DNA of 64,000 bases from ZC4RG29 sp036563875 (GTDB lineage: Bacteria; Bacteroidota; Bacteroidia; Cytophagales; Cyclobacteriaceae). The position numbers were made by a program, and so were the translations under genes. Under the pieces are notes generated by a model, which worked only from the letters and a program-made list of their open reading frames with translations, was not told the DNA's origin and made no database searches. This document shows positions 34,877 to 43,562 of this stretch, piece by piece (within the stretch, counting starts at the first letter, position 1; the number at the start of each line of letters is the position of its first letter). Location: assembly GCA_036563875.1 (NCBI GenBank), contig DATCLO010000013.1:1-64000 (forward strand), read 5' to 3'.

Positions 34877-34982
34877 GGGTTGTAAGCGGGGTTGAGGTTG
34901 AACATGGTATGACCTAAAGTAGGACATCCCGTTCAATGGGGCAAACGCTTTTTTGTGATGAATACCCCGCAGCACGCCCCTG

Positions 34983-35003
34983 ACCCCCTGGAGGGGTACC
35001 CGC
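34983..35003. repeat. CCCCTGGAGGGG hairpin element, copy 2
   Basis: CCCCTGGAGGGG at 34985-34996 followed by TACCCGCGCG resembles the hairpin at 29057 (CCCCTGAAGGGG then TCCTGCGCG). It lies about 110 bp upstream of the dehydrogenase start, next to palindromic element D. Confidence 0.5.
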
Positions 35004-35008
35004 GCGAT

Positions 35009-35116
35009 TCTATGTGTCCTATGTGTTCATTACTATTTGTTCTATGTGATTCAAAGTTTCGTGGTCAATGATTTTGAACCACATAGGACACATGGAGTTC
35101 ACATAGGATACATAGA
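35009..35116. repeat. Interspersed CTATGTG/CACATAG palindromic element, copy D
   Basis: Left arm TTCTATGTGTCCTATGTG and TTCTATGTGATTCAAA; right arm TTTTGAACCACATAGGACAC followed by TCACATAGGATACATAGAG. The arms pair over about 30 bp around a ~30-nt centre. It ends 3 bp from the stop codon of the YHS gene. Confidence 0.78.
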
Positions 35117-35118
35117 GA

Positions 35119-35589
35119 TTAGCCACCCCATTTCTTAGTCCAGTTCGCATCAGCCTGCGCCTTGTACTTCCGCTCATACTTGTTCCACTTGAGCAGATGG
35201 TTGTTTGCGCTGAAGTTGAAGAAGAGGTATAACTTTCCGTCGACGATCTTGTACGTCATCGGACTTATCTTCTCACGGCGCCCGTCTTCGGCCATGGCAT
35301 ATGCGCACCATCCGCCGTAGGCAGGCTCATACTTAGAAGGCGACTTCTTGAATTCCTCACGATTCTCGGCATTCGCGAAATAGTAAGTGATACCTTGGTG
35401 TGTGTGTTTGAATTCCGCCTTTCCTTTTACCGGCTTTGGACCTTTGAAGTAGCTGACCGGATCGAATTCCTGTAACGCGATGCCGTTGTCGTGATTGTAA
35501 TTTCTTCTTCGGAGCGCGGTCTCACCCTGTGCGAACACGCTGCCGGCAAAAAGCACAGCAACGATAATCAGTGTCAATCTCATTTTCAT
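35119..35589 (-). CDS. Exported YHS-domain protein
   Basis: A 156-aa protein with a signal peptide (MKMRLTLIIVAVLFAGSVFA). Residues ~35-95 are a YHS domain: GIALQEFDPVSYF, TYYFANAENREEF, and YGGWCAYAM with the conserved cysteine. YHS domains bind heavy metals in other proteins; this small secreted type is widespread in Bacteroidota and its function is unknown. The ATG could be 35589 or 35583. It is flanked by palindromic element D downstream and a divergent phosphoesterase upstream, so is probably monocistronic. Confidence 0.82.
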   Translation of the reverse strand: MKMRLTLIIVAVLFAGSVFAQGETALRRRNYNHDNGIALQEFDPVSYFKGPKPVKGKAEFKHTHQGITYYFANAENREEFKKSPSKYEPAYGGWCAYAMAEDGRREKISPMTYKIVDGKLYLFFNFSANNHLLKWNKYERKYKAQADANWTKKWGG

Positions 35590-35755
35590 ACTGCTCTATT
35601 TCGTGACCAACGGATTTTCGGACTGTCCGATATCCAAAGTTACCCAGGAAACGGCCTGGGAATTCAGCATTCAACGAATCTGTCAGCCCCTCGTCGGAGC
35701 AAAAAACAAAACCTAAAATTAACGTTCCACCATGGCCTTGATTGCGGGTCGTCAT

Positions 35756-35763
35756 TACCTTTG
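35756..35763 (+). promoter_or_regulatory. Candidate -7 box of the lipoprotein phosphoesterase gene
   Basis: TACCTTTG fits TAnnTTTG exactly and lies 20 bp before the ATG at 35784. No TTTG is present at the -33 position, so this is weak. Confidence 0.3.
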
Positions 35764-35783
35764 GGTAAACCAACCTCGCCACC

Positions 35784-37631
35784 ATGAAGGTAGTGCCAAC
35801 ACTCTGCATCCTGATCCTGATGGCTTGCTGTAAATCCAGAGACAATTCTGCATCAATCCGGATCGAACCCATGGAAGGTCCGGTTCCTTACAGCAACCTC
35901 GAGTTCAACAACAAAGAAGATAACTTTCAGTTTGCTATTGTAACGGACCGCACTGGTGGACACCGACCCGGTGTGTTCATGGACGGTATTCGAAAACTGA
36001 ATCTGCTGCGACCTGAATTTGTGATGAGTGTTGGAGATCTCATCGAGGGATATACTGAGGACACCGTTGAACTCAACCGTCAATGGAAGGAGTTTACGGG
36101 ATTTATCGATTCATTGAAATCGCCGTTCTTTTATGTCCCGGGAAACCATGACATCACGAACAAGGTGCAGGAAGAAAAATGGTATGCGTTGTTCGGAAGG
36201 CCTTACTATCATTTTGTCTACCGCGATGTTCTTTTCCTCTGTCTGAATTCAGAAGACGGGTATCCCGGCGCAGGCCGCGGCAGAATCAGAGACGAGCAGT
36301 TTGAATGGATAAAGAAGACGCTGGAAGAAAACCGAAATGTAAGGTGGACACTTGTCTTCATGCACCAACCACTGTGGGCGCAGGAAAGTGATCCGGAACG
36401 ATGGCCGGATGTAGAAGCCCTTCTTCAGGGAAGACCCCACACGGTGTTTGCTGGTCACCTGCACAGTTACACGCGTTATGCCAGGAACAACACCAAATAC
36501 TATGTGCTTGCCACCACGGGAGGGGGTAGTAGACTCCGTGGAACGCAAGTAGGGGAGTTTGACCATATCGTGTGGGTCACCATGACCGACGAGGGTCCGC
36601 TTGTCGCGAATCTTTTGCTCGAAGGCATCTGGAGTGATGATGTGGTGACGCGGGAAATGCGTGAGTTCTTTGGACCGATTGTCAACAGGCGGGTTGTCGA
36701 AGTGTCGCCCATAATGACCGATGGCGACAGGTTCAGTCAGGGGTCAACGAGGATAAGAATCAGGAACGACAGCGATGTTCCCATGGAAGTGAGCCTGCGG
36801 CTTCTTCCCAATGAGTGGTTCATGCCGAACGTTTTTGAAAGACTCATAAAAGTTGCTCCAAACTCGGTTGAGGACTTTAACCTGACCCTTCGCGGGACAT
36901 CATCATCTCTCGCTAATGCAAAGCCGCTTGCGTTCAGTGGTACGATAACATACAGACACGAAACGCTGCCTTCTGTAACGCTGGATTATTCACAGGGCAT
37001 ATTTCCCGAGAAGCGGCAGTACATCAGGAAGGCGGCAAAAGCGATTGAAGTGGACGGAAGTCTTTCGGATTGGAACAATCTTCCTTTTGAAGACAATCCA
37101 GATTACCTCGAGTCTGATCCTTTCTCCCACACGGGAAAGAAAGAGGACGGATCTTTCCGGTTCGGTGTTGCGTATGACGACCAATACCTGTACTTCGCCG
37201 CCAGTGTCACCGACGATGAAATTCTCGTGAGCCGCAATAACAGGCCGACCAATCAGGATGCGTTTCACCTTTTTGTCGATGGCAGACCTGAAGCGGTGAG
37301 CGCAGTGAATATAGTTACGGGACAGGCGCTGTACTTCGGGCTCAGTCCCTCGCCGGATGGAAGTACCAACAATTCGCTGTATCAGGCGGATCGGCTACCT
37401 GAAGGAACAAAGGCGGTCACGGTTAAGACAGAATCTGGGTACAGTACGGAAATCGCCATACCGTTATCACATTTCAATGAACTCCAGGACGGAACGTGGA
37501 AAACGGTAAGAGTCAACGCGAGCATTACGGATTTTGATCGTGATTACCGTCACAAGTCGATACTTGCCTGGAAGCCCGACTGGCGTGGGAACAATAACTA
37601 CGCCGGCTCCGGAATGCTTTACAGGAGATAA
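35784..37631 (+). CDS. Lipoprotein metallophosphoesterase with C-terminal CBM9-like domain
   Basis: A 615-aa exported protein with a lipoprotein signal (VPTLCILILMACC). The phosphoesterase domain spans ~45-310: VTDRTGGHR (metal motif 1, where the usual D-x-H His is replaced by Thr), SVGDLIEG, PGNHDITN, MHQPLW and AGHLHSYTRY. A linker beta domain (~310-410) leads to a C-terminal domain (~415-615) starting KAIEVDGSLSDWNNLPF and with FGVAYDDQYLYFAASVTDD, typical of CBM9/DOMON-like sugar-binding modules. It therefore probably acts on, or at, a carbohydrate in the periplasm or outer membrane. It is convergent with, and 8 bp from, a heme lipoprotein gene. Confidence 0.85.
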   Translation: MKVVPTLCILILMACCKSRDNSASIRIEPMEGPVPYSNLEFNNKEDNFQFAIVTDRTGGHRPGVFMDGIRKLNLLRPEFVMSVGDLIEGYTEDTVELNRQWKEFTGFIDSLKSPFFYVPGNHDITNKVQEEKWYALFGRPYYHFVYRDVLFLCLNSEDGYPGAGRGRIRDEQFEWIKKTLEENRNVRWTLVFMHQPLWAQESDPERWPDVEALLQGRPHTVFAGHLHSYTRYARNNTKYYVLATTGGGSRLRGTQVGEFDHIVWVTMTDEGPLVANLLLEGIWSDDVVTREMREFFGPIVNRRVVEVSPIMTDGDRFSQGSTRIRIRNDSDVPMEVSLRLLPNEWFMPNVFERLIKVAPNSVEDFNLTLRGTSSSLANAKPLAFSGTITYRHETLPSVTLDYSQGIFPEKRQYIRKAAKAIEVDGSLSDWNNLPFEDNPDYLESDPFSHTGKKEDGSFRFGVAYDDQYLYFAASVTDDEILVSRNNRPTNQDAFHLFVDGRPEAVSAVNIVTGQALYFGLSPSPDGSTNNSLYQADRLPEGTKAVTVKTESGYSTEIAIPLSHFNELQDGTWKTVRVNASITDFDRDYRHKSILAWKPDWRGNNNYAGSGMLYRR

Positions 37632-37639
37632 TATTCAAT

Positions 37640-40465
37640 TCATTGATTGGTAAGTTTCGACAGGTACGCAACTACATGAGCAACTTCCTCAGCGCTCATA
37701 CCGAGCTCTGAGGGTGAGGGCATCAGGCTCCCTTCCTGTTTCGTTCGCGAGACTACGTCGGTTGTGTTGAGGGTCTGCAACTTCCCTGACAGATCCCGGA
37801 CGATCAACGTGTTTTTGTTGTCCGCGACAACGAAGCCAATGAGGGTACTTTTATCATTCATCGCAAGCGCCCAGGCTTCATAACCAAACGCAACGCCAGC
37901 GTCGGGATCAACAATAGCATCAATCAGGGCCGATCGATCGTATTTCGTGGCAATGTTCGACAAATCGGGACCCGCGGTTCCGCCCTTGCCATTTACGGCG
38001 TGGCAGGATATGCAGTTCTTTTCAAACACCATGTTTCCGATTGACGCATCGCCCTGAATCTCGACTACATTGCTGACAGTAACCGCCTGGCCAGAGGGCT
38101 TGTTTATCATCCGCATAACCTGATAGCGCACACCCGGGTCCGGGTTGGAACTAACGGCCTTTGCCACGGTGGGGATCAGCCATCCTGGAAATGTGTTGTC
38201 GGTAAGTTTCGTCAGCAACAGCCTGCCGCCAATGGGGTTTGACGCAAGTTGAGCTGCGTTTCTGGATCGCTCATGTTCGGATAGTTCGGCATTCAGTGCC
38301 ATGTTCATCTTGACCTTCATCGCAGCGAGTGTGTTTTGATACTCGGCATCAAGCGGTGTCTTGCTCCAATCCAGCAGAGCGTACCAGTCGTTACTTCTGC
38401 GGAATGAAGCCCAATACAGTGCCTGCTCCCGCACAACGTCTGTAGAATCCTGTGCGAGACGCAACATTGCTCTTGCTGCAGATGTCTGTGGTATGAACGC
38501 CAATGCCGTAATGGCCTCAAGTCGGTCTTGTACGTTGGGCGCGCGTCTTGCACGTAATTCAAAGTCGGATGCTGCGCTGAACGGATGCAACGTCCATAGA
38601 ATTTGCGCTACGTTCGGTGACCAGTTCAATGGCTCAGTATCTTTCGTCAAAGCCGTGTACAAGTCGTCCTCATAGCCGGAGGCAGCACTTGCGATTGCAC
38701 TTGCATACCACCGATCGTGGACAGGGTAGGAGAGCGCGAGTTCCACTAACAGCTCCCGCTTTCCGGTGGGGTTCCCGTCAGCTAATGCGGTGGCTACTTC
38801 ACGTCGCACGATAGGTGAGGGGTCGTTGGTCATCGGCATTAGCATTCCCGCCTGGCGCAGTGCACGAAGTGCAACCACGCGCGTCTCGTCATCTTCATTT
38901 GAGAGCAGTTGCACCACCTCATTTCTGCCCTTGCTTCCCGATCGGGAAAGAATCCAGATCGCGCGGTAGCGGATGAAAGGATTTTCGTCTTCAAGTAACC
39001 TGCTGACGTTGTTCACTATGGTGTCACCTTTCTCCGCAAGAAGTCTGGCGGCTTCGAACCGAACGTTGACGGCGGGATTCTTGATTGCTTCGATCAGACC
39101 TGGTGTTGTCGTGAAATCAAGGTCAGGAGCGCGAAGGCGCTTACCTTTCGGGACGATGCGATAGATTCGACCATACGCCGCTGTGTCGCGCATCTGGTGA
39201 CCACCCACTACAGGATCGTACCAATCGGCAATGAACAGGGAACCATCTGTGCCAACGACAACGTCACTTGGGCGAAACCACTTTCTGGGATCAACATGGT
39301 TCGCACTGTCGTTCCATACATAGCGAGGGTTGTCAGCGGTGAGTGAGGTAATGAGGTTGACGCGATTGTTAAGCGCGAACCCTGACCTCTCACGCGTTGG
39401 ATGATACGCGAAAACGGTATTGCGACCTGCATCCGCACTCAACAACATTCCGCGATAATTCTGACCCAGCGCGTCGTGTTCAATGAGAACAATGCCCGTG
39501 GGGGCGCCGGCACCGGTTCTGTCGCCCGCAGGCATTACCCCTGGATCGTCCTGATGCCAATGAGCGGTAAATACGTCCTGCCAGGGCCGATGATCTGCGC
39601 GCCAGTAGCGTGTGCCATCTGCGCTGAAGTATCCAGCGTTGCCACCTTCCATAATCCAGGAAGTTCTGCAGGCAAGGACTTCATCGTCATTGTCGTTCTG
39701 CCACATGTCTCCGCGCGAGTCCACAAAAACTTCATAGGAGTTACGAAAATTGTGGGCCATGACTTTCATCTGTCCCCCGGAAGGGTTAATCCTCAGTGTC
39801 AGACCGCCGACCCACACTTTTCCGTCATCGCTCTTCTGATTACCCTGGTTGCTTGTATTATATGGAGATCCTCCCGTGTAGATGCTTCCGGATCGCAGTG
39901 TCCATCCGCTTTTGTCTGTCACAGTATGCGGACCGGCATTGCCTGTTGTAAAGTAGAGATTGCCATCAGGGCCACCGACAAGAGAATGAAGCGAATGATC
40001 GTGGTCAAAGCCTCCGAATCCTGTAAGCAAGATTTCCTTTTGGTCGGGGACATCATCGCCGTTGTCGTCAGTATACACGATCAGGTTGGGTGAACAGGAG
40101 ACGTATACCTTGTTGCCGATGACGGCAATGCCCAGAGGTGAAATCAGATCTTCGTCCTGTACGAATACGGTCGACTTATCTGCGACACCATCACGGTCCG
40201 TATCTTCCAGTATCAGGATGCGGTCACCTTTTGGATGGTGAGGAAAAGCGGTCGAGTCGTTATTGAAATTCCGATAGTTGACAGCCTCGGTGACCCAGAG
40301 TCGTCCCTTTGCGTCAACGTCGAGGTTTGTGGGATTGTACAGCATGGGCGACTCTGCCCACACGGTCGCTTCCAGATCATCGGGCAATCCGGGGAACAAC
40401 TCAGACTTGTCGGGCTTGCCGCATGACAGGAATGCCAGCAGCGGCAGCAACAATCTACCTTTCAT
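37640..40465 (-). CDS. Lipoprotein c-type cytochrome with beta-propeller dehydrogenase and HEAT repeats
   Basis: A 941-aa protein from the ATG at 40465, which gives the lipoprotein signal KGRLLLPLLAFLSC. The beta-propeller (~25-440) starts LPDDLEATVWAESPMLYNP and contains DGRLWVTEAVNY-like and EDTDRDGVADK calcium-type loops. HEAT repeats follow (~450-780). The cytochrome domain has CISCH near residue 815 and ends in a helix with MPSPSELGMS. It starts 1 bp after the stop of the Gfo/Idh/MocA gene upstream, so the pair is co-transcribed. It is a distant paralogue of the proteins at 31070 and 56219, with different spacing after the heme motif. Confidence 0.87.
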   Translation of the reverse strand: MKGRLLLPLLAFLSCGKPDKSELFPGLPDDLEATVWAESPMLYNPTNLDVDAKGRLWVTEAVNYRNFNNDSTAFPHHPKGDRILILEDTDRDGVADKSTVFVQDEDLISPLGIAVIGNKVYVSCSPNLIVYTDDNGDDVPDQKEILLTGFGGFDHDHSLHSLVGGPDGNLYFTTGNAGPHTVTDKSGWTLRSGSIYTGGSPYNTSNQGNQKSDDGKVWVGGLTLRINPSGGQMKVMAHNFRNSYEVFVDSRGDMWQNDNDDEVLACRTSWIMEGGNAGYFSADGTRYWRADHRPWQDVFTAHWHQDDPGVMPAGDRTGAGAPTGIVLIEHDALGQNYRGMLLSADAGRNTVFAYHPTRERSGFALNNRVNLITSLTADNPRYVWNDSANHVDPRKWFRPSDVVVGTDGSLFIADWYDPVVGGHQMRDTAAYGRIYRIVPKGKRLRAPDLDFTTTPGLIEAIKNPAVNVRFEAARLLAEKGDTIVNNVSRLLEDENPFIRYRAIWILSRSGSKGRNEVVQLLSNEDDETRVVALRALRQAGMLMPMTNDPSPIVRREVATALADGNPTGKRELLVELALSYPVHDRWYASAIASAASGYEDDLYTALTKDTEPLNWSPNVAQILWTLHPFSAASDFELRARRAPNVQDRLEAITALAFIPQTSAARAMLRLAQDSTDVVREQALYWASFRRSNDWYALLDWSKTPLDAEYQNTLAAMKVKMNMALNAELSEHERSRNAAQLASNPIGGRLLLTKLTDNTFPGWLIPTVAKAVSSNPDPGVRYQVMRMINKPSGQAVTVSNVVEIQGDASIGNMVFEKNCISCHAVNGKGGTAGPDLSNIATKYDRSALIDAIVDPDAGVAFGYEAWALAMNDKSTLIGFVVADNKNTLIVRDLSGKLQTLNTTDVVSRTKQEGSLMPSPSELGMSAEEVAHVVAYLSKLTNQ

Positions 40466-40466
40466 C

Positions 40467-41612
40467 TTAATTGATTTCCAGCTTTTCCGCTTGCGCCTGC
40501 GCCCGGAGCGCAATCTCCGTTGCCAGGAAGCAGTGCGCCTGGGTCATAGCAGTTTCTGTTCGGTTCGCAATGTCGTTAGCGAGTTGTGTGCCGTAGGGAA
40601 GCTCTTGTTGTGAGCAGTCGATGTAACGCGTTTCTTTTTGGTCGACCAGGAAGAGGTGATTACCACCAGACCTTCCCCCGATGTCAGTGTTCTTTCTTAT
40701 TTCGATGAAACCGTCGGTGCCTAAGATGGTAAGCCGGCCATCACCCCAGGTGTTGAGTCCGTCAGGAGTGAACCAGTCGACGCGGACGTAACCTGTACCT
40801 TTGTCGCCACGTAACATCACATCCCCGAAGTCCTCGAACGCCGGATACTGCTTATAGTGCACGTTTCCTGTTTGCGCGGCTACAACGCTAGCCGACGTTG
40901 AGCCTGTGAAGAACAGGAACTGGTCGCACTGATGCGAGCCGATGTCGCAAATGATGCCGCCGTAATATTTCTTATCGAAGAACCATTCGGGTCGCGATTT
41001 GATATTCATCCGGTGTGGTCCGAGTCCTATCGTTTGGATTACTTTCCCGATCGCACCCGCCTGAACCAGTTCGCCGGCTTTGACGGTGGCTCGATTCTCA
41101 AATCGTTCGCTGTACATGATGGAGTAGATGCGCCCCGTTTCCTTTTGTACCCGGCGCACCTGCTCCAGTTGTTCAAGAGAAGTGATGCCCGGCTTGTCGG
41201 CCATGTAATCTTTGCCGTGTTGCATCACGCGGATACCGAGTGGAGCACGCTCATGGGGTATTGACGCGCTTACGACAAGCTGAATGCTCGTGTCCTCTAG
41301 AATCTCCTGCTCGCTACGCGCCAACTTCGCGTCGGGGAAGTTTTTTTGATATTCCTTTATGAGATCTGGTTCCCTGGCGTAGAAGGAAACGAGCTTAGCC
41401 CCGGCGCGCAGCATGGCACGGGTCTGGCCGTAGATGTGGCCGTGGTTGAGTCCGATAACGGAAAATCGGATAGGAGGGGCCGTAGAAGTTTTTTTTGGGG
41501 GTCTGACTTTATCTTCAACGGGACGTGCGTGTGTGGAAAACGTGGTGCCAACGGTCATTGCTGCTGCTGCGGAGAGCGATTGACGGATAAACCTGCGTCG
41601 ATTGGATTGCAT
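40467..41612 (-). CDS. Tat-exported Gfo/Idh/MocA-family oxidoreductase
   Basis: A 381-aa protein from the ATG at 41612, preceded in frame by 11 codons that do not look coding. The twin-arginine signal is SNRRRFIRQSLSAAAAMTVG. The dehydrogenase fold begins IRFSVIGLNHGHIYGQ; the catalytic lysine motif is DKP (YMADKPGITSLEQ) rather than EKP. It is more distant from the paralogues at 33509 and 46546 than those are from each other. Its gene is followed after 1 bp by a heme lipoprotein gene and preceded after 48 bp by an AraC regulator gene on the same strand, which likely controls the unit. Confidence 0.86.
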   Translation of the reverse strand: MQSNRRRFIRQSLSAAAAMTVGTTFSTHARPVEDKVRPPKKTSTAPPIRFSVIGLNHGHIYGQTRAMLRAGAKLVSFYAREPDLIKEYQKNFPDAKLARSEQEILEDTSIQLVVSASIPHERAPLGIRVMQHGKDYMADKPGITSLEQLEQVRRVQKETGRIYSIMYSERFENRATVKAGELVQAGAIGKVIQTIGLGPHRMNIKSRPEWFFDKKYYGGIICDIGSHQCDQFLFFTGSTSASVVAAQTGNVHYKQYPAFEDFGDVMLRGDKGTGYVRVDWFTPDGLNTWGDGRLTILGTDGFIEIRKNTDIGGRSGGNHLFLVDQKETRYIDCSQQELPYGTQLANDIANRTETAMTQAHCFLATEIALRAQAQAEKLEIN

Positions 41613-41660
41613 AGTGAGTACTTTGGTGTAAGCCAATGTACTCAATTATTGCATTCGACT

Positions 41661-42536
41661 CTACTGTTCTATCAGTAACCTTTGTTGTCGATACTGGAGC
41701 GGTGGTTTGCCGTAGGTTTCCTTGAACAGCCTGACGAAATGAGAAGTATTTTTGAACCCACTGCGAAGGGTCACATCGTTAATCGGTTCATCGGTTGTTT
41801 CGAGGAGATGGCGTGCGTACTCGAGTCGTCGCATGGTGAGCCATTTGCCGGGTGGCATTCCGTACACCTCCTGAAATTCTGCTTTAAATGTCGTCAGACT
41901 TCGTGCACACAACTTCGCGTATTCCGAAAGGCTCATGTTGCTCATGAAGAATTGCTCCATCACCGAGCGGATCGGAATCTTTCCGCAGGAATACACGGCA
42001 GCAAAATGTTCAGCGAGTTCCTGATTCTGCGGAGAGGAGAGGATGTTCAGTATGAGCTCCTCGAATTTTACTGTGAGAAGTTCGCGGGAAGGTGTGCCTG
42101 ATTTTTTGAAGTAGGTTAACACCGAATGGAAGTAGGCCGACAACGTGTCGTCTACGTGTACGGTGATAATGGGATCTCCGGAGAACGGCGCCTTCGGTGA
42201 GGTGATTTTACCCGCCGGGTACTTGCTCAGGACGGTCTTTATAAAATGATCTGGAACAAAGATGAGCAGCGCACAGTAGTCGTGGTCGTGGTAACGTTCT
42301 GCGATGTAGGCGCCTTGTCTTACGAAGCGCGCCTCGCCCGGGTCGGCTGCGAATTCCTTATCACCGGCAAGCCACTTCTTTTGTCCGCCAAGCACGAATT
42401 CAAAATAATTGCTGTGGGTCCAGAATCCTACCCTGGAATCGGGGATAAGGCACTTGTACTCCACAAAAAGAAGATCGTCTACCTCGAATTTCTTAAACAG
42501 GTTTCCCTGTTGAACGTAGTCGTAAAAGTTGATCAC
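41661..42536 (-). CDS. AraC-family transcriptional regulator
   Basis: A 291-aa regulator. The C-terminal ~100 residues carry two helix-turn-helix motifs (MSLSEYAKLCARSLTTFKAEF and EPINDVTLRSGFKNTSHFVR) with the AraC signature ending FKETYGKPPLQYRQQ. The N-terminal ~180 residues are a cupin-like sensing domain without an obvious ligand. It is 48 bp upstream of the dehydrogenase-cytochrome pair on the same strand and divergent from the DsrE-like gene. Control of the sugar-oxidation pair by a sugar signal is the simplest reading. Confidence 0.88.
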   Translation of the reverse strand: MINFYDYVQQGNLFKKFEVDDLLFVEYKCLIPDSRVGFWTHSNYFEFVLGGQKKWLAGDKEFAADPGEARFVRQGAYIAERYHDHDYCALLIFVPDHFIKTVLSKYPAGKITSPKAPFSGDPIITVHVDDTLSAYFHSVLTYFKKSGTPSRELLTVKFEELILNILSSPQNQELAEHFAAVYSCGKIPIRSVMEQFFMSNMSLSEYAKLCARSLTTFKAEFQEVYGMPPGKWLTMRRLEYARHLLETTDEPINDVTLRSGFKNTSHFVRLFKETYGKPPLQYRQQRLLIEQ

Positions 42537-42725
42537 GCTGCCTGATGGGTGGTTATTTTTCTTCAGAACGCAATTGTACGGCCTTTTCGCGCATACCCTG
42601 TACTCTACGTATGCGTTTTTGTTTGGTTACGCAAATTTGACCGATCAGCAAATTTTTTCGGCCTCAGAGTAAATGGCGCGTTCATCCGCGCCCGAAACGG
42701 CTCCGTTAAATACCGCAGCAATTAG

Positions 42726-42757
42726 CAGGCAGTATCCCTGAGAAATGGGATAGCCTG
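42726..42757 (+). promoter_or_regulatory. Hairpin in the leader of the DsrE-like gene
   Basis: CAGGC/GCCTG and TATCCC/GGGATA form a two-part 11-bp stem with a 2-nt bulge and an 8-nt loop, ending 28 bp before the ATG at 42786. No U-tract follows, so it is not a terminator. It could be a protein site or an RNA structure. Confidence 0.35.
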
Positions 42758-42785
42758 TGATGTCGAACCAAACAACCAATCAACC

Positions 42786-43442
42786 ATGAACGACAATCCG
42801 AGAAGAAGATTTCTTGGCCAGGTGCTTGCCGGTACAGCTGCAGGCATTACCACACTTTCAATGCCTTTCAGCACAAAGGCTATCGCCGGCAGTGAAGATG
42901 CTGACGAATGGTTCAGCCGCGCTAAAGGAAAACACCGCATTGTGTATGATGCTCCGGAGCCGCATGAAGGAATGCCCATCATCTGGTCATGGGTCTACTA
43001 TCTTACGAATAACAGCACCGGTACACCCGACAACGACATGACGGCGATGGTGGTGCTGCGTCACAACGCCATACCCTTTGCTATGGAGGACCGTCTCTGG
43101 GAGAAGTACAAGCTCGGAGAGATGTTCAACATCAAAGATAACACTACCGGCAAGCCGGCAGTACGCAACCCTTATTACACTCCGCGCGAGGGTGATTTCC
43201 CCTTCCCTGAAATTCAGGGCATCAAGGAGCTTCAGTCACGTGGTGCAATGTTCTGTGTTTGCAACATGGCACTGAAGGTATACAGCATGATGGCCGCCAA
43301 GTCTGCTGGACTCGATCCTGAAGTTGTGCGTCAGGACTGGATTAGCGGTATTCACAAGGACATCCAGATCGTGCCGTCCGGTGTGTGGGCTATTGGCCGC
43401 GCACAAGAGCATGGCTTTGGATATTGTTACGCAGGAGGCTGA
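42786..43442 (+). CDS. Tat-exported DsrE-like protein
   Basis: A 218-aa protein with a twin-arginine signal (NDNPRRRFLGQVLAGTAAG). The rest looks like the DsrE/DsrF fold: a first strand HRIVYDAPEP, MVVLRHNAIPF, the cysteine helix GAMFCVCNMALKV, and the final VPSGVWAIGRAQEHGFGY strand-helix. DsrE-like proteins move or sense reduced sulfur through a cysteine, which here could be either Cys of CVC. An exported form is unusual. A TauE/SafE sulfite exporter-like gene follows 120 bp downstream on the same strand, supporting a sulfur-related role. Confidence 0.72.
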   Translation: MNDNPRRRFLGQVLAGTAAGITTLSMPFSTKAIAGSEDADEWFSRAKGKHRIVYDAPEPHEGMPIIWSWVYYLTNNSTGTPDNDMTAMVVLRHNAIPFAMEDRLWEKYKLGEMFNIKDNTTGKPAVRNPYYTPREGDFPFPEIQGIKELQSRGAMFCVCNMALKVYSMMAAKSAGLDPEVVRQDWISGIHKDIQIVPSGVWAIGRAQEHGFGYCYAGG

Positions 43443-43511
43443 ACCAACTGAGCCGAATCCGTAACAGGGAAGTGGTCATAATCCAGGATGGCCCTTCCCT
43501 TCTTTTTCTTC

Positions 43512-43535
43512 ACTCTCACACTCACACTCACACTG
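43512..43535. repeat. CTCACA microsatellite
   Basis: CTCTCACACTCACACTCACA, a 6-bp unit repeated about 3.5 times, lies between the DsrE-like and TauE/SafE genes, about 30 bp before the latter. Length variation here could alter promoter spacing, but that is speculative. Confidence 0.5.
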
Positions 43536-43562
43536 ATCTATACTTATTGTATTTGACAAAAC

